Part shown: one piece after another, positions 1-8,407 of the stretch
Layout of the letters: each line of letters opens with the position of its first letter
Position numbering within the stretch: the stretch's first letter is position 1
Assembly (NCBI RefSeq): GCF_000178835.2
Contig: NC_015275.1
Span: forward strand, 2,501,001-2,565,000
DNA length: 64,000 bases
Source: Cellulosilyticum lentocellum DSM 5427
GTDB lineage: Bacteria > Bacillota > Clostridia > Lachnospirales > Cellulosilyticaceae
Reading direction: 5' to 3'
The notes under the pieces: generated by a model
Databases searched by the model: none
What the model saw: the letters and a program-made list of their open reading frames with translations, nothing else
What the model was told of the DNA's origin: nothing
Made by a program: the position numbers and the translations under genes

Positions 1-19
1 ACTTAAACAATACAGCCAC
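1..19 (-). CDS. Possible 5' end of a gene running off the window
   Basis: A GTG codon at 19-17 (minus strand) is preceded by an AGGAGG ribosome site about 8 nt upstream and by a plausible promoter at 55-83. Only six codons (V/M A V L F K) lie inside the window, so the product cannot be named. The terminator of dacF lies just upstream, so this would be the first gene of a new transcript. The start is inferred from the ribosome site and promoter only. Confidence 0.3.
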
Positions 20-54
20 TTAAGGAGCCTCCTGTCAACTTTTGTTATATACTA

Positions 55-83
55 AGTGTAGTCGCTTGTCACTATTTATGCAA
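55..83 (-). promoter_or_regulatory. Candidate sigma-A promoter reading off the left edge
   Basis: On the minus strand a -35 TTGCAT (78-83) is followed by 17 bp and a -10 TACACT (55-60). It sits between the dacF terminator and the AGGAGG/GTG near position 19, which is where a new transcription unit would need a promoter. Confidence 0.45.
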
Positions 84-100
84 GCATTAAATATAACGTC

Positions 101-143
101 AGAAAAAGCATAATAAGAGTTACTCTCTTATTATGCTTTTTCT
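101..143 (-). terminator. Intrinsic terminator of dacF
   Basis: A perfect 19-bp inverted repeat (101-119 and 125-143) with a 5-nt loop ends in TTTTTCT on the minus strand. Its upstream arm reaches the last base of the dacF stop codon, so hairpin and stop codon touch. Confidence 0.85.
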
Positions 144-1333
144 CACTTGGATAATTTAAAAAAGCGTTTACACATATAAGGAACCATCTGTTTAAGTGTA
201 GCCTTCTTAACATCTGTTGCAGATATAAGCTGTCCCTTTCCCACTTCATTTCCATCTAAATAATAGGTCATTTCTCCTACTATAGCCCCTTTAGAAATAG
301 GTGCTATCAGTGGCTCTCTATAATGAGCTTCATAAGTGAGTTCACTATTTGTATTACTCTTAGGTACGACAAAAGCTTTCGTTTCTTTAGTAGCTACATT
401 TATTTTAGAAACATCGCCTTTTTTAATAGGTGCCTCACCTATAATTGTACCAATAGTTGGCCCAACTTTTACTTTGTAATTAGCAAAACCATAGTCTAAA
501 AGCTGCCCTGCTTCTTGAAAACGTGTTTTACCATCTGCAGCACCCATAATAACTGCGATTAATCCCATATTATCTCTTGTTGCAGTAGCACTTACACAAT
601 GTTTTGCTTCTGGGGTATAACCCGTTTTTAACCCTGTAATCCCTTTATACCATTTAAGCATTTTATTGGTATTGGATAAACCAAACTCTGACTCTCCTCT
701 TCTTGTTCTATGAGTAATTGTATCCATCCAAGTTGTTAGCGTTTTGGTGATTTCAGGATGCCCATTTACTAACGCTCTTGACATTAAGGCAATATCCCTT
801 GCCGTTGATACATGTCCTTCTGTATGAAGACCACAAGCATTCTTAAAAACAGTATGGGTCATTCCTAACTCTGCGGCACGTTTATTCATAAGCTCTACAA
901 ACTGCTCTTCACTTCCAGCAATATATTCACTCATAGCAACAGCAGCATCATTAGCTGAAGCAATACAAATACATTTTACTAAATCACGTACAGTCTGTTC
1001 TTCTCCAGGTTCCATAAAGACTTGAGAGCCACCCATATGTGCTGCATGCTCACTAATAGTTACTTTATCTTCCCAGTTAATTTTTCCGGTATCTACTGCT
1101 TCATTAATGAGTAACAAGGTCATTACTTTTGTAATGCTCGCCGGTGGTAAAGGCTCATCTGCATTTCGCTCTAATAAAATTTTACCACTCGATTCCTCCA
1201 TGAGTATATAACTTCTAGCTGTTGCTGCTAAAGTTTGATTGGTATTCTTCTTAGGTGTTGCAGCTGCAAAAACCTGAGAACAACACATGATGATAAGTAA
1301 TAAAAAGATAACTCCTACACGTTTACTTTTCAT
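143..1333 (-). CDS. dacF: D-alanyl-D-alanine carboxypeptidase (DacF type)
   Basis: This is a penicillin-binding D,D-carboxypeptidase (peptidase S11), which trims the terminal D-Ala from peptidoglycan stem peptides outside the membrane. The 396-residue protein begins with a signal peptide ending near A-A-A at 23-25. It carries all three active-site motifs: SITK at 66-69, SAN at 126-128 and KTG at 236-238. A C-terminal beta domain follows, as in DacA/DacF. The ATG start has an AGGAGG site 6-7 nt upstream. It lies downstream of deoB and pdp, presumably in one transcript, and is followed by a strong terminator. In Bacillus the DacF paralogue is made in the forespore; I saw no convincing forespore promoter here, so the dacF rather than dacA/dacB name rests on general resemblance. 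Confidence 0.88.
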   Translation of the reverse strand: MKSKRVGVIFLLLIIMCCSQVFAAATPKKNTNQTLAATARSYILMEESSGKILLERNADEPLPPASITKVMTLLLINEAVDTGKINWEDKVTISEHAAHMGGSQVFMEPGEEQTVRDLVKCICIASANDAAVAMSEYIAGSEEQFVELMNKRAAELGMTHTVFKNACGLHTEGHVSTARDIALMSRALVNGHPEITKTLTTWMDTITHRTRRGESEFGLSNTNKMLKWYKGITGLKTGYTPEAKHCVSATATRDNMGLIAVIMGAADGKTRFQEAGQLLDYGFANYKVKVGPTIGTIIGEAPIKKGDVSKINVATKETKAFVVPKSNTNSELTYEAHYREPLIAPISKGAIVGEMTYYLDGNEVGKGQLISATDVKKATLKQMVPYMCKRFFKLSK

Positions 1334-1425
1334 AACTGTCCTCCTTATTATCTTTTGTCTGTAGTATTTGTAATTCCATACAATTTATACCTATAGACTT
1401 ATATAAGAGAACAGTATTGTTATCT

Positions 1426-2730
1426 TTAATGAATAATATCGTAAATTAAATCCGGTTTTTCTATTTGTTGATCACTTATTTTATAAGCTTTTTCTAAGAT
1501 TGAAGTTGCTAAATTATATTTTTGTTCATTATTATAATAGATGGTTGCAACTGGTTCATCGACATTTATTTTATCACCTATTTTTTTATGAATAACAATG
1601 CCTACTGCTAAATCAATACTACTTTCTTTTGTTTCTCTACCTGCACCTAATACAAGCGCAGCTTTTCCTACTGCTTCTGCATTGATAGCTTCTACATAAC
1701 CTATTTGATTCAAACAAAAATCTCTATGGTATGGTGCTTGTGGTAAGTAGCTAAAATCGTCTACTGCTCGCTCATCTCCCCCTTGTAACTTAATCCATTC
1801 CTTTAACTTATCGATAGCAGCTCCTGTAGATAATAAGTCTTGAATCTGATTTTTAGCAGCTTCCACATCTTTTGCCAAACCAGCTAGCATAAGCATATGG
1901 CTAGCTAAGGTAATCGTTAATAAAGTTAAATCTTCAGGTCCTTTACCTCTTAATGTATTAATCGCCTCCATTACTTCTAAGGCATTACCTACTGCATATC
2001 CTAATGGCTGATTCATATCAGATACAACAGCCATGGTTTGGCGCCCTACATGATTGCCTATATCTACCATAGCTTTTCCTAATGCTTTTGCATCCTCTAA
2101 TTTTTTCATAAATGCACCTGTACCACACTTAACATCTAAACAGATGGCATCTGCTCCAGAAGCAATCTTCTTTGACATAATAGAGCTGGCTATAAGCGAC
2201 ATATTGTCTACAGTTGCTGTTACATCTCTAAGCGCATAAAGTTTCTTGTCTGCAGGCGCTAAATCTCCGCTTTGACCAACTACAGCAATATGGTGCGCAT
2301 TCACATTGTCGAAAAACTGTTCTTCTGTTAACTCTACTTTAAAGCCTTCAAATGATTCCAGTTTATCAATGGTCCCTCCTGTATGCCCAAGACCACGTCC
2401 CGACATCTTAGCTACCTTTGCTCCTGCAGCTGCTACAAGAGGTGCCAATACTATCGTTGTTTTATCACCTACACCACCTGTACTATGTTTATCTACCTTA
2501 ATGCCCTGAATAGGAGATAAATCTATTTGATCTCCACTACTAGCCATAGCCATAGTTAAATACGCTGTTTCTTCTAAAGACATGCCTTGAAAATAAATAG
2601 CCATTAATAAAGCTGATACCTGGTAATCTGGAATATCACCTTTTGTATAACCTTGTACTACAAAATCTATTTCTTCTTTTGTTAAAGCCAGCCCTCTTTT
2701 TTTGCAATCAATAATGTCATACATTCTCAT
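1426..2730 (-). CDS. pdp: Pyrimidine-nucleoside phosphorylase
   Basis: The enzyme cleaves thymidine, deoxyuridine and uridine with phosphate, giving the free base and (deoxy)ribose-1-phosphate. The 434-residue length fits the thymidine/pyrimidine phosphorylase family. The family signature is clear: [10 protein letters not shown] at 81-90 (phosphate and K+ site) and [10 protein letters not shown] at 111-120. A helical N-terminal domain precedes it and a C-terminal alpha/beta domain follows. The ATG has a GGGAGG site about 11 nt upstream, and an alternative ATG lies two codons in. It follows deoB by 23 nt. The pair forms a salvage module: Pdp makes pentose-1-phosphate and DeoB converts it to the 5-phosphate. 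The symbol could also be deoA; pdp is preferred for Firmicutes. Confidence 0.93.
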   Translation of the reverse strand: MRMYDIIDCKKRGLALTKEEIDFVVQGYTKGDIPDYQVSALLMAIYFQGMSLEETAYLTMAMASSGDQIDLSPIQGIKVDKHSTGGVGDKTTIVLAPLVAAAGAKVAKMSGRGLGHTGGTIDKLESFEGFKVELTEEQFFDNVNAHHIAVVGQSGDLAPADKKLYALRDVTATVDNMSLIASSIMSKKIASGADAICLDVKCGTGAFMKKLEDAKALGKAMVDIGNHVGRQTMAVVSDMNQPLGYAVGNALEVMEAINTLRGKGPEDLTLLTITLASHMLMLAGLAKDVEAAKNQIQDLLSTGAAIDKLKEWIKLQGGDERAVDDFSYLPQAPYHRDFCLNQIGYVEAINAEAVGKAALVLGAGRETKESSIDLAVGIVIHKKIGDKINVDEPVATIYYNNEQKYNLATSILEKAYKISDQQIEKPDLIYDIIH

Positions 2731-2753
2731 TTTCTTACTTTCCTCCCGTTCTA

Positions 2754-3923
2754 TTACTTATAAACTTCTTTCAAGAAACTTTCACCTATCTTAAGTTGTG
2801 GAAGATTAAATAACTCACATAAAGTTTGCCCAATATCCGCAAAACTCTTTCTTGTTCCTAAATTAATACCTTCTTTTATTTGTTTACCAATTACTAAAAG
2901 TGGGACATATTCTCTTGTATGGTCAGTTCCTGGTGCCGTCGGGTCACAACCATGATCTGCTGTAATAATAAGTATATCCTCTTCCTTTAAAGCTTCCACT
3001 ATTTGTGGTAATGCTTTATCAAAGGCTTCTAAACCTTTACCATAACTTGCTGGATCATTACGATGTCCCCATTTCATATCAAAATCAACCAAATTAGTAA
3101 AAATAAGGCCTTCTTGATGTTTTGTCATGCATTCTAATGTAACAGCAATACCATCATTATTATCCTTTGTATGAATAGCTTCGGTGATGCCTTGACTATT
3201 AAAAATATCTTCGATCTTTCCAACTGCTACCACTGGCACACCACCTTCTTCACAGTAAGATAAAAGGTTGGGTTTTGGTGGACAAATAGCATAGTCTCGT
3301 CTGTTAGCTGTACGTGTAAAATGGCCCTCTTCTCCTGTAAATGGTCTTGCAATAACACGCGCAACTTCATGCTTACCTTTTAATAAATTACGTGCAATTT
3401 CACACATTTCATATAGCTTTTCTAATGAAATAACAGATTCATGAGCTGCAATTTGAAAAACACTATCTGCTGATGTATAAACAATAGGATATCCTGTTTT
3501 TACATGCTCTTCACCCAATTCTTCAATAATAGCTGTACCTGATGCTGTACAATTCCCCAAGGTTCTTCTACCGATTTTTTCTTCAAAGGCTTTCATAATT
3601 TCTTCCGGAAAGCCATTTGGATAAGTTGGAAATGGTACTTCTGTATAAATACCCACCATTTCCCAATGACCTGTCGTTGTATCTTTTCCTTTAGATAATT
3701 CACTCATTCTTGCAAAACTGCCTTTTGGTGATTCATATCTAGGGAGTGCTTTCATCCCTTCTATATTCCCTAATCCATAACTTATCATATGATTTAATTC
3801 TAGTCCATTACAGTGCTCATACACATGTGCAATTGTATTTACATCTCCATCACCATATTGTTTTGAATCAGGCATTGCTCCCATTCCTACGCTGTCTAAG
3901 ACTATCCATATTGCTCTTTTCAT
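2754..3923 (-). CDS. deoB: Phosphopentomutase
   Basis: DeoB interconverts (deoxy)ribose-1-phosphate and (deoxy)ribose-5-phosphate, linking nucleoside breakdown to central metabolism. The protein (389 residues) has the alkaline-phosphatase-superfamily metal site: a [11 protein letters not shown] motif beginning at D10, and a C-terminal ADHGCDP motif followed by a TDHTRE stretch that completes the two-Mn site. Length matches the family. The ATG has GGAGGG 6 nt upstream. It is the first gene of the deoB-pdp-dacF run. A short inverted repeat lies between its ribosome site and the upstream region, a possible operator. Confidence 0.94.
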   Translation of the reverse strand: MKRAIWIVLDSVGMGAMPDSKQYGDGDVNTIAHVYEHCNGLELNHMISYGLGNIEGMKALPRYESPKGSFARMSELSKGKDTTTGHWEMVGIYTEVPFPTYPNGFPEEIMKAFEEKIGRRTLGNCTASGTAIIEELGEEHVKTGYPIVYTSADSVFQIAAHESVISLEKLYEMCEIARNLLKGKHEVARVIARPFTGEEGHFTRTANRRDYAICPPKPNLLSYCEEGGVPVVAVGKIEDIFNSQGITEAIHTKDNNDGIAVTLECMTKHQEGLIFTNLVDFDMKWGHRNDPASYGKGLEAFDKALPQIVEALKEEDILIITADHGCDPTAPGTDHTREYVPLLVIGKQIKEGINLGTRKSFADIGQTLCELFNLPQLKIGESFLKEVYK

Positions 3924-3941
3924 CTCTTACCCTCCTAATTC

Positions 3942-3957
3942 TTAAGTGATTACTTAA
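3942..3957. promoter_or_regulatory. Inverted repeat upstream of deoB, possible operator
   Basis: TTAAGT-GATT-ACTTAA (3942-3957) lies directly before the deoB ribosome site. A related half-site, CTAAGTGATA on the minus strand, lies about 20 bp further upstream. A regulator of the deo genes could bind here, but no regulator is encoded nearby, so this is only a candidate. Confidence 0.3.
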
Positions 3958-4030
3958 ACTTTCTACTATTATCACTTAGCTTCATATTGATTAACCTTTA
4001 TTGTACCACATTCTGCAAAAAAATTGCACA

Positions 4031-4058
4031 AAAAAACTAGGAGATTACCTCCTAGTTT
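4031..4058 (-). terminator. Intrinsic terminator of xerD
   Basis: The arms AAACTAGGAG (4034-4043) and CTCCTAGTTT (4049-4058) form a 10-bp stem with a 5-nt loop, followed on the minus strand by TTTT. The hairpin overlaps the first base of the xerD stop codon. Confidence 0.8.
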
Positions 4059-4948
4059 CATGCTCTTGGATGTGTTTTATTATACACATCCATTAACTCC
4101 TCTGTTTCTTTATTCAGATGCATATAAACTTGTGTAGTTGAAATATCTGAGTGCCCTAGCATTTGCTGCACGGATTTTAAATTAGCACCATTTTGCACTA
4201 AATGTGCTGCAAAAGAATGTCTTAACATATGGGGAGTAATCTCACCTTGAATATGTGCAGCATTAGCATAGGTCTTTAAAATCTTCCAAAAACCTTGTCT
4301 TGTCATAGGATAGCCATTGCAATTAACAAATAACGTTTTATCATTTGCACTACGGATTAAAATGTGTCTTACTTCTCCCAAATACATATTTAACGCTGAA
4401 ATGGCAGATTTACCAATAGGAATGGTTCGTTCTTTTTGAGCATCCCTACATATAATATACCCTTGTTGCAAATTAATATCTGTTGTTTTAAGTGAAATGA
4501 GCTCTGATACACGGATCCCTGTAGCATATAGCAGTTCAAGCATGGCTCGATCACGTATTCCTTTAGTATCTTTTTTATTAGGTTGTTCTAATAAAGAGCT
4601 AATTTGCTCCTGCGATAAAATACGAGGCGCTTTTTTCTCTATCTTAGGTAAAGCTATTAATCTAGCTGGATTCTCATTTAGCACTTGTTCTTTTACAAGA
4701 TATTGGCAAAAGGCACGAATAGATGCAAGAGTACGGGAAATAGTTGCAGTTGATTTCTCTTCATCTTTCATATGCTCTAAATAGACTTTAATTTGCTGAT
4801 CTGTCAAAGACTGAATCTCTATTTTCCCCTGTTCTTCAACATAACGTTCAAAATATCTCAAATCTCTTTCATAAGATTGCACCGTATTATCTGAAGCACG
4901 CTTAATATGCTTTAAATAATACAAAAATGATGTAATATACTCCTCCAT
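4058..4948 (-). CDS. xerD: Tyrosine recombinase XerD
   Basis: A site-specific tyrosine recombinase that with a partner resolves chromosome dimers at dif during division. The 296-residue protein has a SAM-like N-terminal domain (about 1-85) and a catalytic domain (about 105-290). All catalytic residues are visible: R146, K172, H240 with R243 (HMLRH), H266 (LGHSDIS) and nucleophile Y275. Length is typical of XerC/XerD. The start is set by AAAGGGG about 6 nt upstream of the ATG. It stands alone, with its own promoters at 5000-5079 and a terminator at its stop codon. XerD rather than XerC is inferred from overall resemblance and from synteny beside deoB/pdp in Firmicutes. Confidence 0.88.
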   Translation of the reverse strand: MEEYITSFLYYLKHIKRASDNTVQSYERDLRYFERYVEEQGKIEIQSLTDQQIKVYLEHMKDEEKSTATISRTLASIRAFCQYLVKEQVLNENPARLIALPKIEKKAPRILSQEQISSLLEQPNKKDTKGIRDRAMLELLYATGIRVSELISLKTTDINLQQGYIICRDAQKERTIPIGKSAISALNMYLGEVRHILIRSANDKTLFVNCNGYPMTRQGFWKILKTYANAAHIQGEITPHMLRHSFAAHLVQNGANLKSVQQMLGHSDISTTQVYMHLNKETEELMDVYNKTHPRA

Positions 4949-4999
4949 AGCAATTCCCCTTTAACACAACATATTCTCATGCTTATAGTATTTTATTCC

Positions 5000-5028
5000 A
5001 TTATAACCAAAATGACATTTGATGTCTA
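5000..5028 (-). promoter_or_regulatory. Sigma-A promoter of xerD, with a palindrome over the -35 box
   Basis: On the minus strand a -35 TAGACA (5023-5028) is followed by 17 bp and a perfect -10 TATAAT (5000-5005), about 50 nt before the xerD start. The palindrome GACAT-TTG-ATGTC (5014-5026) overlaps the -35 and spacer, so a repressor could act here. Confidence 0.65.
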
Positions 5029-5070
5029 TATTATTTCATTTTTATGTATAATTTTGTACTTTCTAAAATA

Positions 5071-5079
5071 ATTATACCA
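5071..5079 (-). promoter_or_regulatory. Second candidate promoter (extended -10) upstream of xerD
   Basis: The minus strand reads TGGTATAAT, a perfect -10 with an extended TGn element. The -35 region is poor. It may serve as a distal xerD promoter. Confidence 0.4.
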
Positions 5080-5131
5080 GATAATAATGCCTTAATTAAA
5101 AGATTTTATTCACCTTTTTTTATTTTCTCCT

Positions 5132-5179
5132 AAAACAAAAAGGCTTATACCTTTTTTAAATAGAAAGTATAAGTCCTTT
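5132..5179 (-). terminator. Terminator after the pyrR/pyrP-remnant unit
   Basis: The arms AAAGGCTTATAC (5139-5150) and GTATAAG-t-CCTTT (5167-5179) pair with one bulged T. On the minus strand they are followed by TTTTTGTTTT. It is placed right after the pyrP remnant and would end the lspA-rluD-pyrR transcript. Confidence 0.7.
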
Positions 5180-5180
5180 A

Positions 5181-5422
5181 TCATGCAGTTGTATACATAT
5201 TAAATATCTGTTGAGAAATCTTATTAGGAACAACCCTAAAAAGTGCTGCAATGCGTAAAATTCCTGGGCTATAAACTTTTATAGCAGCAGCCCTCTTGTA
5301 TTTTCTCCATAAGTTGTAATAGCTAGTCCACCAAGTAAACCTGCTACTACAACTGCTAAATCATCTCCAAACAAGGCAAAAAGATGCTGAAGCCCTAAAT
5401 TACTTTTTTACCGCTCCTTCAT
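5181..5422 (-). pseudogene. pyrP: Remnant of a uracil permease gene (pyrP/uraA)
   Basis: Translating the minus strand by eye gives a broken protein. One frame contains LGLQHLFALFGDD, then VVVAGLLGGLAITTYGENT, and stops at 5279-5281. After a one-base shift the next frame continues AAAIKVYSPGILRIAALF and ends at 5181. The first piece matches the start of UraA/PyrP permeases (LQHLFAMFG type). The second matches their TTYGENxGxxAITRVYS motif, normally more than 200 residues later. The gene has therefore lost a large internal block and also the whole C-terminus, and has an early in-frame stop at 5408-5410 next to a run of A. It sits directly after pyrR, where Bacillus has pyrP. The homology is from memory of the family, not a search. 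Confidence 0.75.
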
Positions 5423-5444
5423 CTTTGCATGCCTCTTTCCCTTC

Positions 5445-5984
5445 TTAACCTTTACTTACTAAACGTACAACACTTTCTGAGTCCACTTCTTTTAAACGTA
5501 CTTGGACAATTTCCTTTTTGGAAGTCGGAATGTTTTTTCCAACAAAATCAGGTCTAATAGGAAGCTCCCTATGTCCACGATCAATGAGTGTAGCTAATTT
5601 AATAAAACTTGGTCTTCCTATATCCATCAACGCATCCATTGCTGCACGTACAGTTCTTCCAGTAAAAATAACGTCATCTACTAAAATGACCCCTTTTCCA
5701 TTAATATCTGAAGTAATTGAATGTGCTTCAGTAAACGGTTGGTCAAATTTCTTTTCTAAATCATCTCTATAAAAAGTAATATTAATACTCTCCACAGGCA
5801 CTTCACTATTTTCAATAGATTTAATCTTATTTGACAAGATTTTGGCAAGAGGTACTCCTCTTGTTTCTATACCTATTAAAATCAAGTCTTTAGCACCTTT
5901 ATTGGCTTCTATAATTTCATGAGCAATTCGTGTTACAGCACGATTCATTGCTGCCTCATCCATTAAAACTTTTATTTCATCCAT
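5445..5984 (-). CDS. pyrR: Bifunctional pyr regulator / uracil phosphoribosyltransferase PyrR
   Basis: PyrR binds UMP/UTP and attaches to pyr leader RNA, favouring termination; it also has weak uracil phosphoribosyltransferase activity. The PRPP loop [14 protein letters not shown] is intact, as are the flanking segments GIETRG, YRDDL and DRGHRELP. I chose the ATG at 5984, giving 179 residues, because AAAGGATGG lies at a proper distance and the product begins like known PyrR. An upstream ATG at 5996 directly abuts AAAAGG and is less likely. A long leader with a PyrR-type hairpin and attenuator precedes it. The permease gene that should follow is degenerate, so at this locus PyrR controls mainly itself; other pyr genes must lie elsewhere. 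Confidence 0.93.
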   Translation of the reverse strand: MDEIKVLMDEAAMNRAVTRIAHEIIEANKGAKDLILIGIETRGVPLAKILSNKIKSIENSEVPVESINITFYRDDLEKKFDQPFTEAHSITSDINGKGVILVDDVIFTGRTVRAAMDALMDIGRPSFIKLATLIDRGHRELPIRPDFVGKNIPTSKKEIVQVRLKEVDSESVVRLVSKG

Positions 5985-6087
5985 ATAAAAATCCATCCTT
6001 TTATCCGTTATTATTTCAATAAAATAATCTCATTATTCCTGTATCTCTGGTCGCTTAAACTAAAGCATTCACATTTCTAGATAAATA

Positions 6088-6116
6088 ATAAAGAGACCTT
6101 TTATCGAAAGGTCTCT
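6088..6116 (-). terminator. Attenuator terminator in the pyrR leader
   Basis: AGAGACCTTT (6092-6101) and AAAGGTCTCT (6107-6116) form a perfect 10-bp stem, followed on the minus strand by TTATTATTT. It lies about 100 nt after rluD and about 100 nt before pyrR, downstream of a PyrR-like binding hairpin. This is the place expected for the pyr attenuator; it may double as the rluD terminator. Confidence 0.75.
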
Positions 6117-6167
6117 GAGTATTACACATGAATTGCCCATCTAATATGGCCTTATTTCTTTTGTGTA

Positions 6168-6199
6168 TCCTTATTAGCCTCACGTGCTACTTTAAAGGA
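6168..6199 (-). promoter_or_regulatory. PyrR-binding (anti-antiterminator) hairpin
   Basis: On the minus strand TCCTT and AAGGA form a lower stem. Between them AGTAGCAC and GTGAGGCT provide the upper part, including GTGAGGCT, which fits the GNGAGGYU half of the PyrR recognition loop. The other half of the consensus fits less well. With the attenuator at 6088-6116 this supports UMP-dependent control of pyrR. Confidence 0.6.
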
Positions 6200-6219
6200 A
6201 TATGATTTGACTTATTTTC

Positions 6220-7134
6220 TCATAATTTTCTTAGTTTGTCAATTACTCGTACAAAGTAGTCTGGTAACTCACTTTCAAAATACATTTCTTTATGAGTAAT
6301 AGGGTGCGTAAACCCTATTACTTTTGCATGAAGCATCTGCTTATTAATACCAAAGCTCATTTTTGTAGGGCCATATACAGGATCTCCCAAGAGTGGGTGA
6401 CCTATATGCTTCATATGAACACGTATTTGATGAGTCCTACCCGTATGAAGTGTAAGCTCAATATAAGTAAATTGTTTAAACCGTTCAAGTACTTTATAAT
6501 CCGTCTTGGCATACCGTCCATCACGTACTATGGCCATTTTTTTGCGATCTTGCGTTGAACGTCCAATAGGTTCTTCAATTGTTCCCTCATCCTCTTTAAA
6601 ACCACCATAAACAATAGCATGATATTTTCTAGTAATGTGATGGTCTTTTAGTAATTCTGACAATCCTAAATGGGCCTTATCATTTTTTGCAATCATCAGT
6701 AATCCGGAAGTATCCTTATCGATACGATGTACAATACCTGGCCTAATTTCTCCATTAATTCCAGACAATTTATCTTTACAGTGGTAAAGTAAACCATTAA
6801 CTAATGTACCAGAATAGTTACCTGGAGCCGGATGAACAACCATATCCTGAGGCTTATTGACAATCATTAAATCATCATCTTCATAAACAATTTCAATATC
6901 AATTGGCTCTGGTATAATATCTACCTCTATAGGATCTGGTATAGTCATTATAATATGATCATCTGCTTTAACTTGATACTTGCTATTAATCACTTTTTGA
7001 TTAACTAGAATACCACCTTTTTCTATTTGTTTTTGTATAAAGGAACGCGTATATTCAGGAAACACTTCTGCCAAATATTTATCTACTCTTCCTTTTGCTT
7101 CACTATTTACAATATGCTCAATCTTTTCTGCCAT
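6220..7134 (-). CDS. rluD: RluD-family 23S rRNA pseudouridine synthase
   Basis: The protein converts uridines of large-subunit rRNA to pseudouridine. It has 304 residues: an S4 RNA-binding domain at about 14-75, then the catalytic RsuA/RluD fold. The signature HRIDKDTSG at 136-144 contains catalytic D139. The ATG overlaps the TAA of lspA by one base (TAATG), indicating translational coupling. The order lspA-rluD-pyrR is the Bacillus order, where this gene is ylyB. Substrate positions cannot be read from sequence, so RluD denotes the family. Confidence 0.9.
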   Translation of the reverse strand: MAEKIEHIVNSEAKGRVDKYLAEVFPEYTRSFIQKQIEKGGILVNQKVINSKYQVKADDHIIMTIPDPIEVDIIPEPIDIEIVYEDDDLMIVNKPQDMVVHPAPGNYSGTLVNGLLYHCKDKLSGINGEIRPGIVHRIDKDTSGLLMIAKNDKAHLGLSELLKDHHITRKYHAIVYGGFKEDEGTIEEPIGRSTQDRKKMAIVRDGRYAKTDYKVLERFKQFTYIELTLHTGRTHQIRVHMKHIGHPLLGDPVYGPTKMSFGINKQMLHAKVIGFTHPITHKEMYFESELPDYFVRVIDKLRKL

Positions 7135-7637
7135 TAATTTATTTCCTCTTCAATATTTTCCTTCTCTATATTTGCCTTTTTTTCTTCTAAGTCTCCAAAC
7201 AACAGAACAATCATTAGTAGGGCTACTCCTACTACTACAAACATATCTGCCACATTAAAAACGGGAAAATTAATAAGAATAAAATATATAAAATCACGCA
7301 CATAACCTAAAAACAATCTATCAATCAAATTCCCAATTGCACCACTAATAATTAAAACAAAGGCAACTCTTCCCCAATTTCCCCATTTTGATTTTGGGAG
7401 TTGTCTGATATATATGAGCATCCCTATAATAATAATACTTGTTATGATAATAAGAAATCCCTGTTTACCACTTAATATTCCCCAAGCTGCTCCTTCATTT
7501 TTCACATAATGGAAATGAAATACATTTTCCCATATTTTAATGTCTTCTTGATTCATTAATGTAGACACAGCCCAAATCTTTGTTAACTGATCTATTCCCA
7601 CTAGGGCTATTATAATAAGTGTTATTGCAACTATCAT
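7134..7637 (-). CDS. lspA: Lipoprotein signal peptidase (signal peptidase II)
   Basis: LspA removes the signal peptide from lipid-modified prolipoproteins in the membrane. The 167-residue protein has four hydrophobic segments and the family motifs VKNEGAAWG, GNLIDR and FNVADMF. The likely catalytic aspartates are D115 (YVRDF) and D131 (NVAD). The charged C-terminal tail, rich in Glu and Lys, is probably cytoplasmic. The ATG has TAAGGAGG about 6 nt upstream. It follows the divIVA-cluster terminator closely, so its promoter is unclear; partial read-through is possible. It overlaps rluD by one base. Confidence 0.93.
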   Translation of the reverse strand: MIVAITLIIIALVGIDQLTKIWAVSTLMNQEDIKIWENVFHFHYVKNEGAAWGILSGKQGFLIIITSIIIIGMLIYIRQLPKSKWGNWGRVAFVLIISGAIGNLIDRLFLGYVRDFIYFILINFPVFNVADMFVVVGVALLMIVLLFGDLEEKKANIEKENIEEEIN

Positions 7638-7657
7638 ACTTTCCTCCTTAGCCTACT

Positions 7658-7688
7658 AGAAAAAAACGTGCTCATCAAGCACGTTTTT
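7658..7688 (-). terminator. Intrinsic terminator after divIVA
   Basis: AAAAACGTGCT (7662-7672) and AGCACGTTTTT (7678-7688) form an 11-bp stem with a CATCA loop, followed by a T-run on the minus strand. It separates the ylm/divIVA cluster from lspA. Confidence 0.85.
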
Positions 7689-7751
7689 ATGTAGTCATTT
7701 AAATATACAGCATCCATCTATTTAGTATATCACTCTTTACAATAATCATAC

Positions 7752-8396
7752 TTATTTATTCAGTAAGGAGGATATTTCTTCATCTGACACAGGAATATAT
7801 TCCTTCGTAAAATATTCTTCTTCTGTCGCCTCCGTTTGAGGTACTTCTACACTTGCTACGGTTTCTTTTTCAATAGCAGCAAAAGCTTGTACTAAATCAT
7901 CTTGAGCAATAGTTGCTCTAGCATCACCTTGTTCCAATAATTCCATCTGTGATTGAAGTAGTTGTTTAAACTGTGCTTTATAAGATAAGTATTGCCTCTT
8001 AATATCTTCAACTTTTTGGCTTAATTCAAAAGCTTCTTGCCTACCTTGCTCCACAATTCTGGCAACGCGTTCCTCAGCCAAACTAGTCATCTTTTCAGCT
8101 CTTTGTTCAGCTTCTTTTTTAATTTCTTCTGCTTTTTCATAAGCTGCACCTTTTGTATCTTGCGCTGTTTTATCTGCTAAAACAAGTACATTCTGTATCG
8201 TAGATTCCATAGTACGATAATATTGTACACTTTCATTTAAAGCATTAATCTTATCCTTTAGGGCATAGTTTTCATTAATTACCTCTTGATAACTTTTTAA
8301 TATTTCATCAAGAAAGTCATTAACTTCTTCAATATGATAGCCACCTATTTTACTTTTTCTAAATTCCTTGTTTTGAATGTCAACTGGTGATAACAT
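7752..8396 (-). CDS. divIVA: Cell-division protein DivIVA
   Basis: DivIVA is a coiled-coil scaffold that gathers at negatively curved membrane (poles and septum) and recruits division or sporulation partners. The N-terminus (MLSPVDIQNKEF, then FRKSKIGGYHIEEVNDFLDE) is the membrane-binding DivIVA domain. Long heptad-rich coiled coils follow at about 30-150, with an acidic tail. Length (214) is usual for clostridia. AGGGGG lies about 6 nt before the ATG. It is the last gene of the HlyD-like/ylmE/sepF/ylmH/divIVA run, the conserved Gram-positive arrangement beside division genes. Confidence 0.92.
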   Translation of the reverse strand: MLSPVDIQNKEFRKSKIGGYHIEEVNDFLDEILKSYQEVINENYALKDKINALNESVQYYRTMESTIQNVLVLADKTAQDTKGAAYEKAEEIKKEAEQRAEKMTSLAEERVARIVEQGRQEAFELSQKVEDIKRQYLSYKAQFKQLLQSQMELLEQGDARATIAQDDLVQAFAAIEKETVASVEVPQTEATEEEYFTKEYIPVSDEEISSLLNK

Positions 8397-8407
8397 GTTG
8401 TTTCCCC

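Noticed and set aside
1334-1425. A forespore (sigma-F) promoter before dacF
   Set aside because: GTATA occurs, but no correctly spaced GGnnAnAnTR or CATnnTA element follows.
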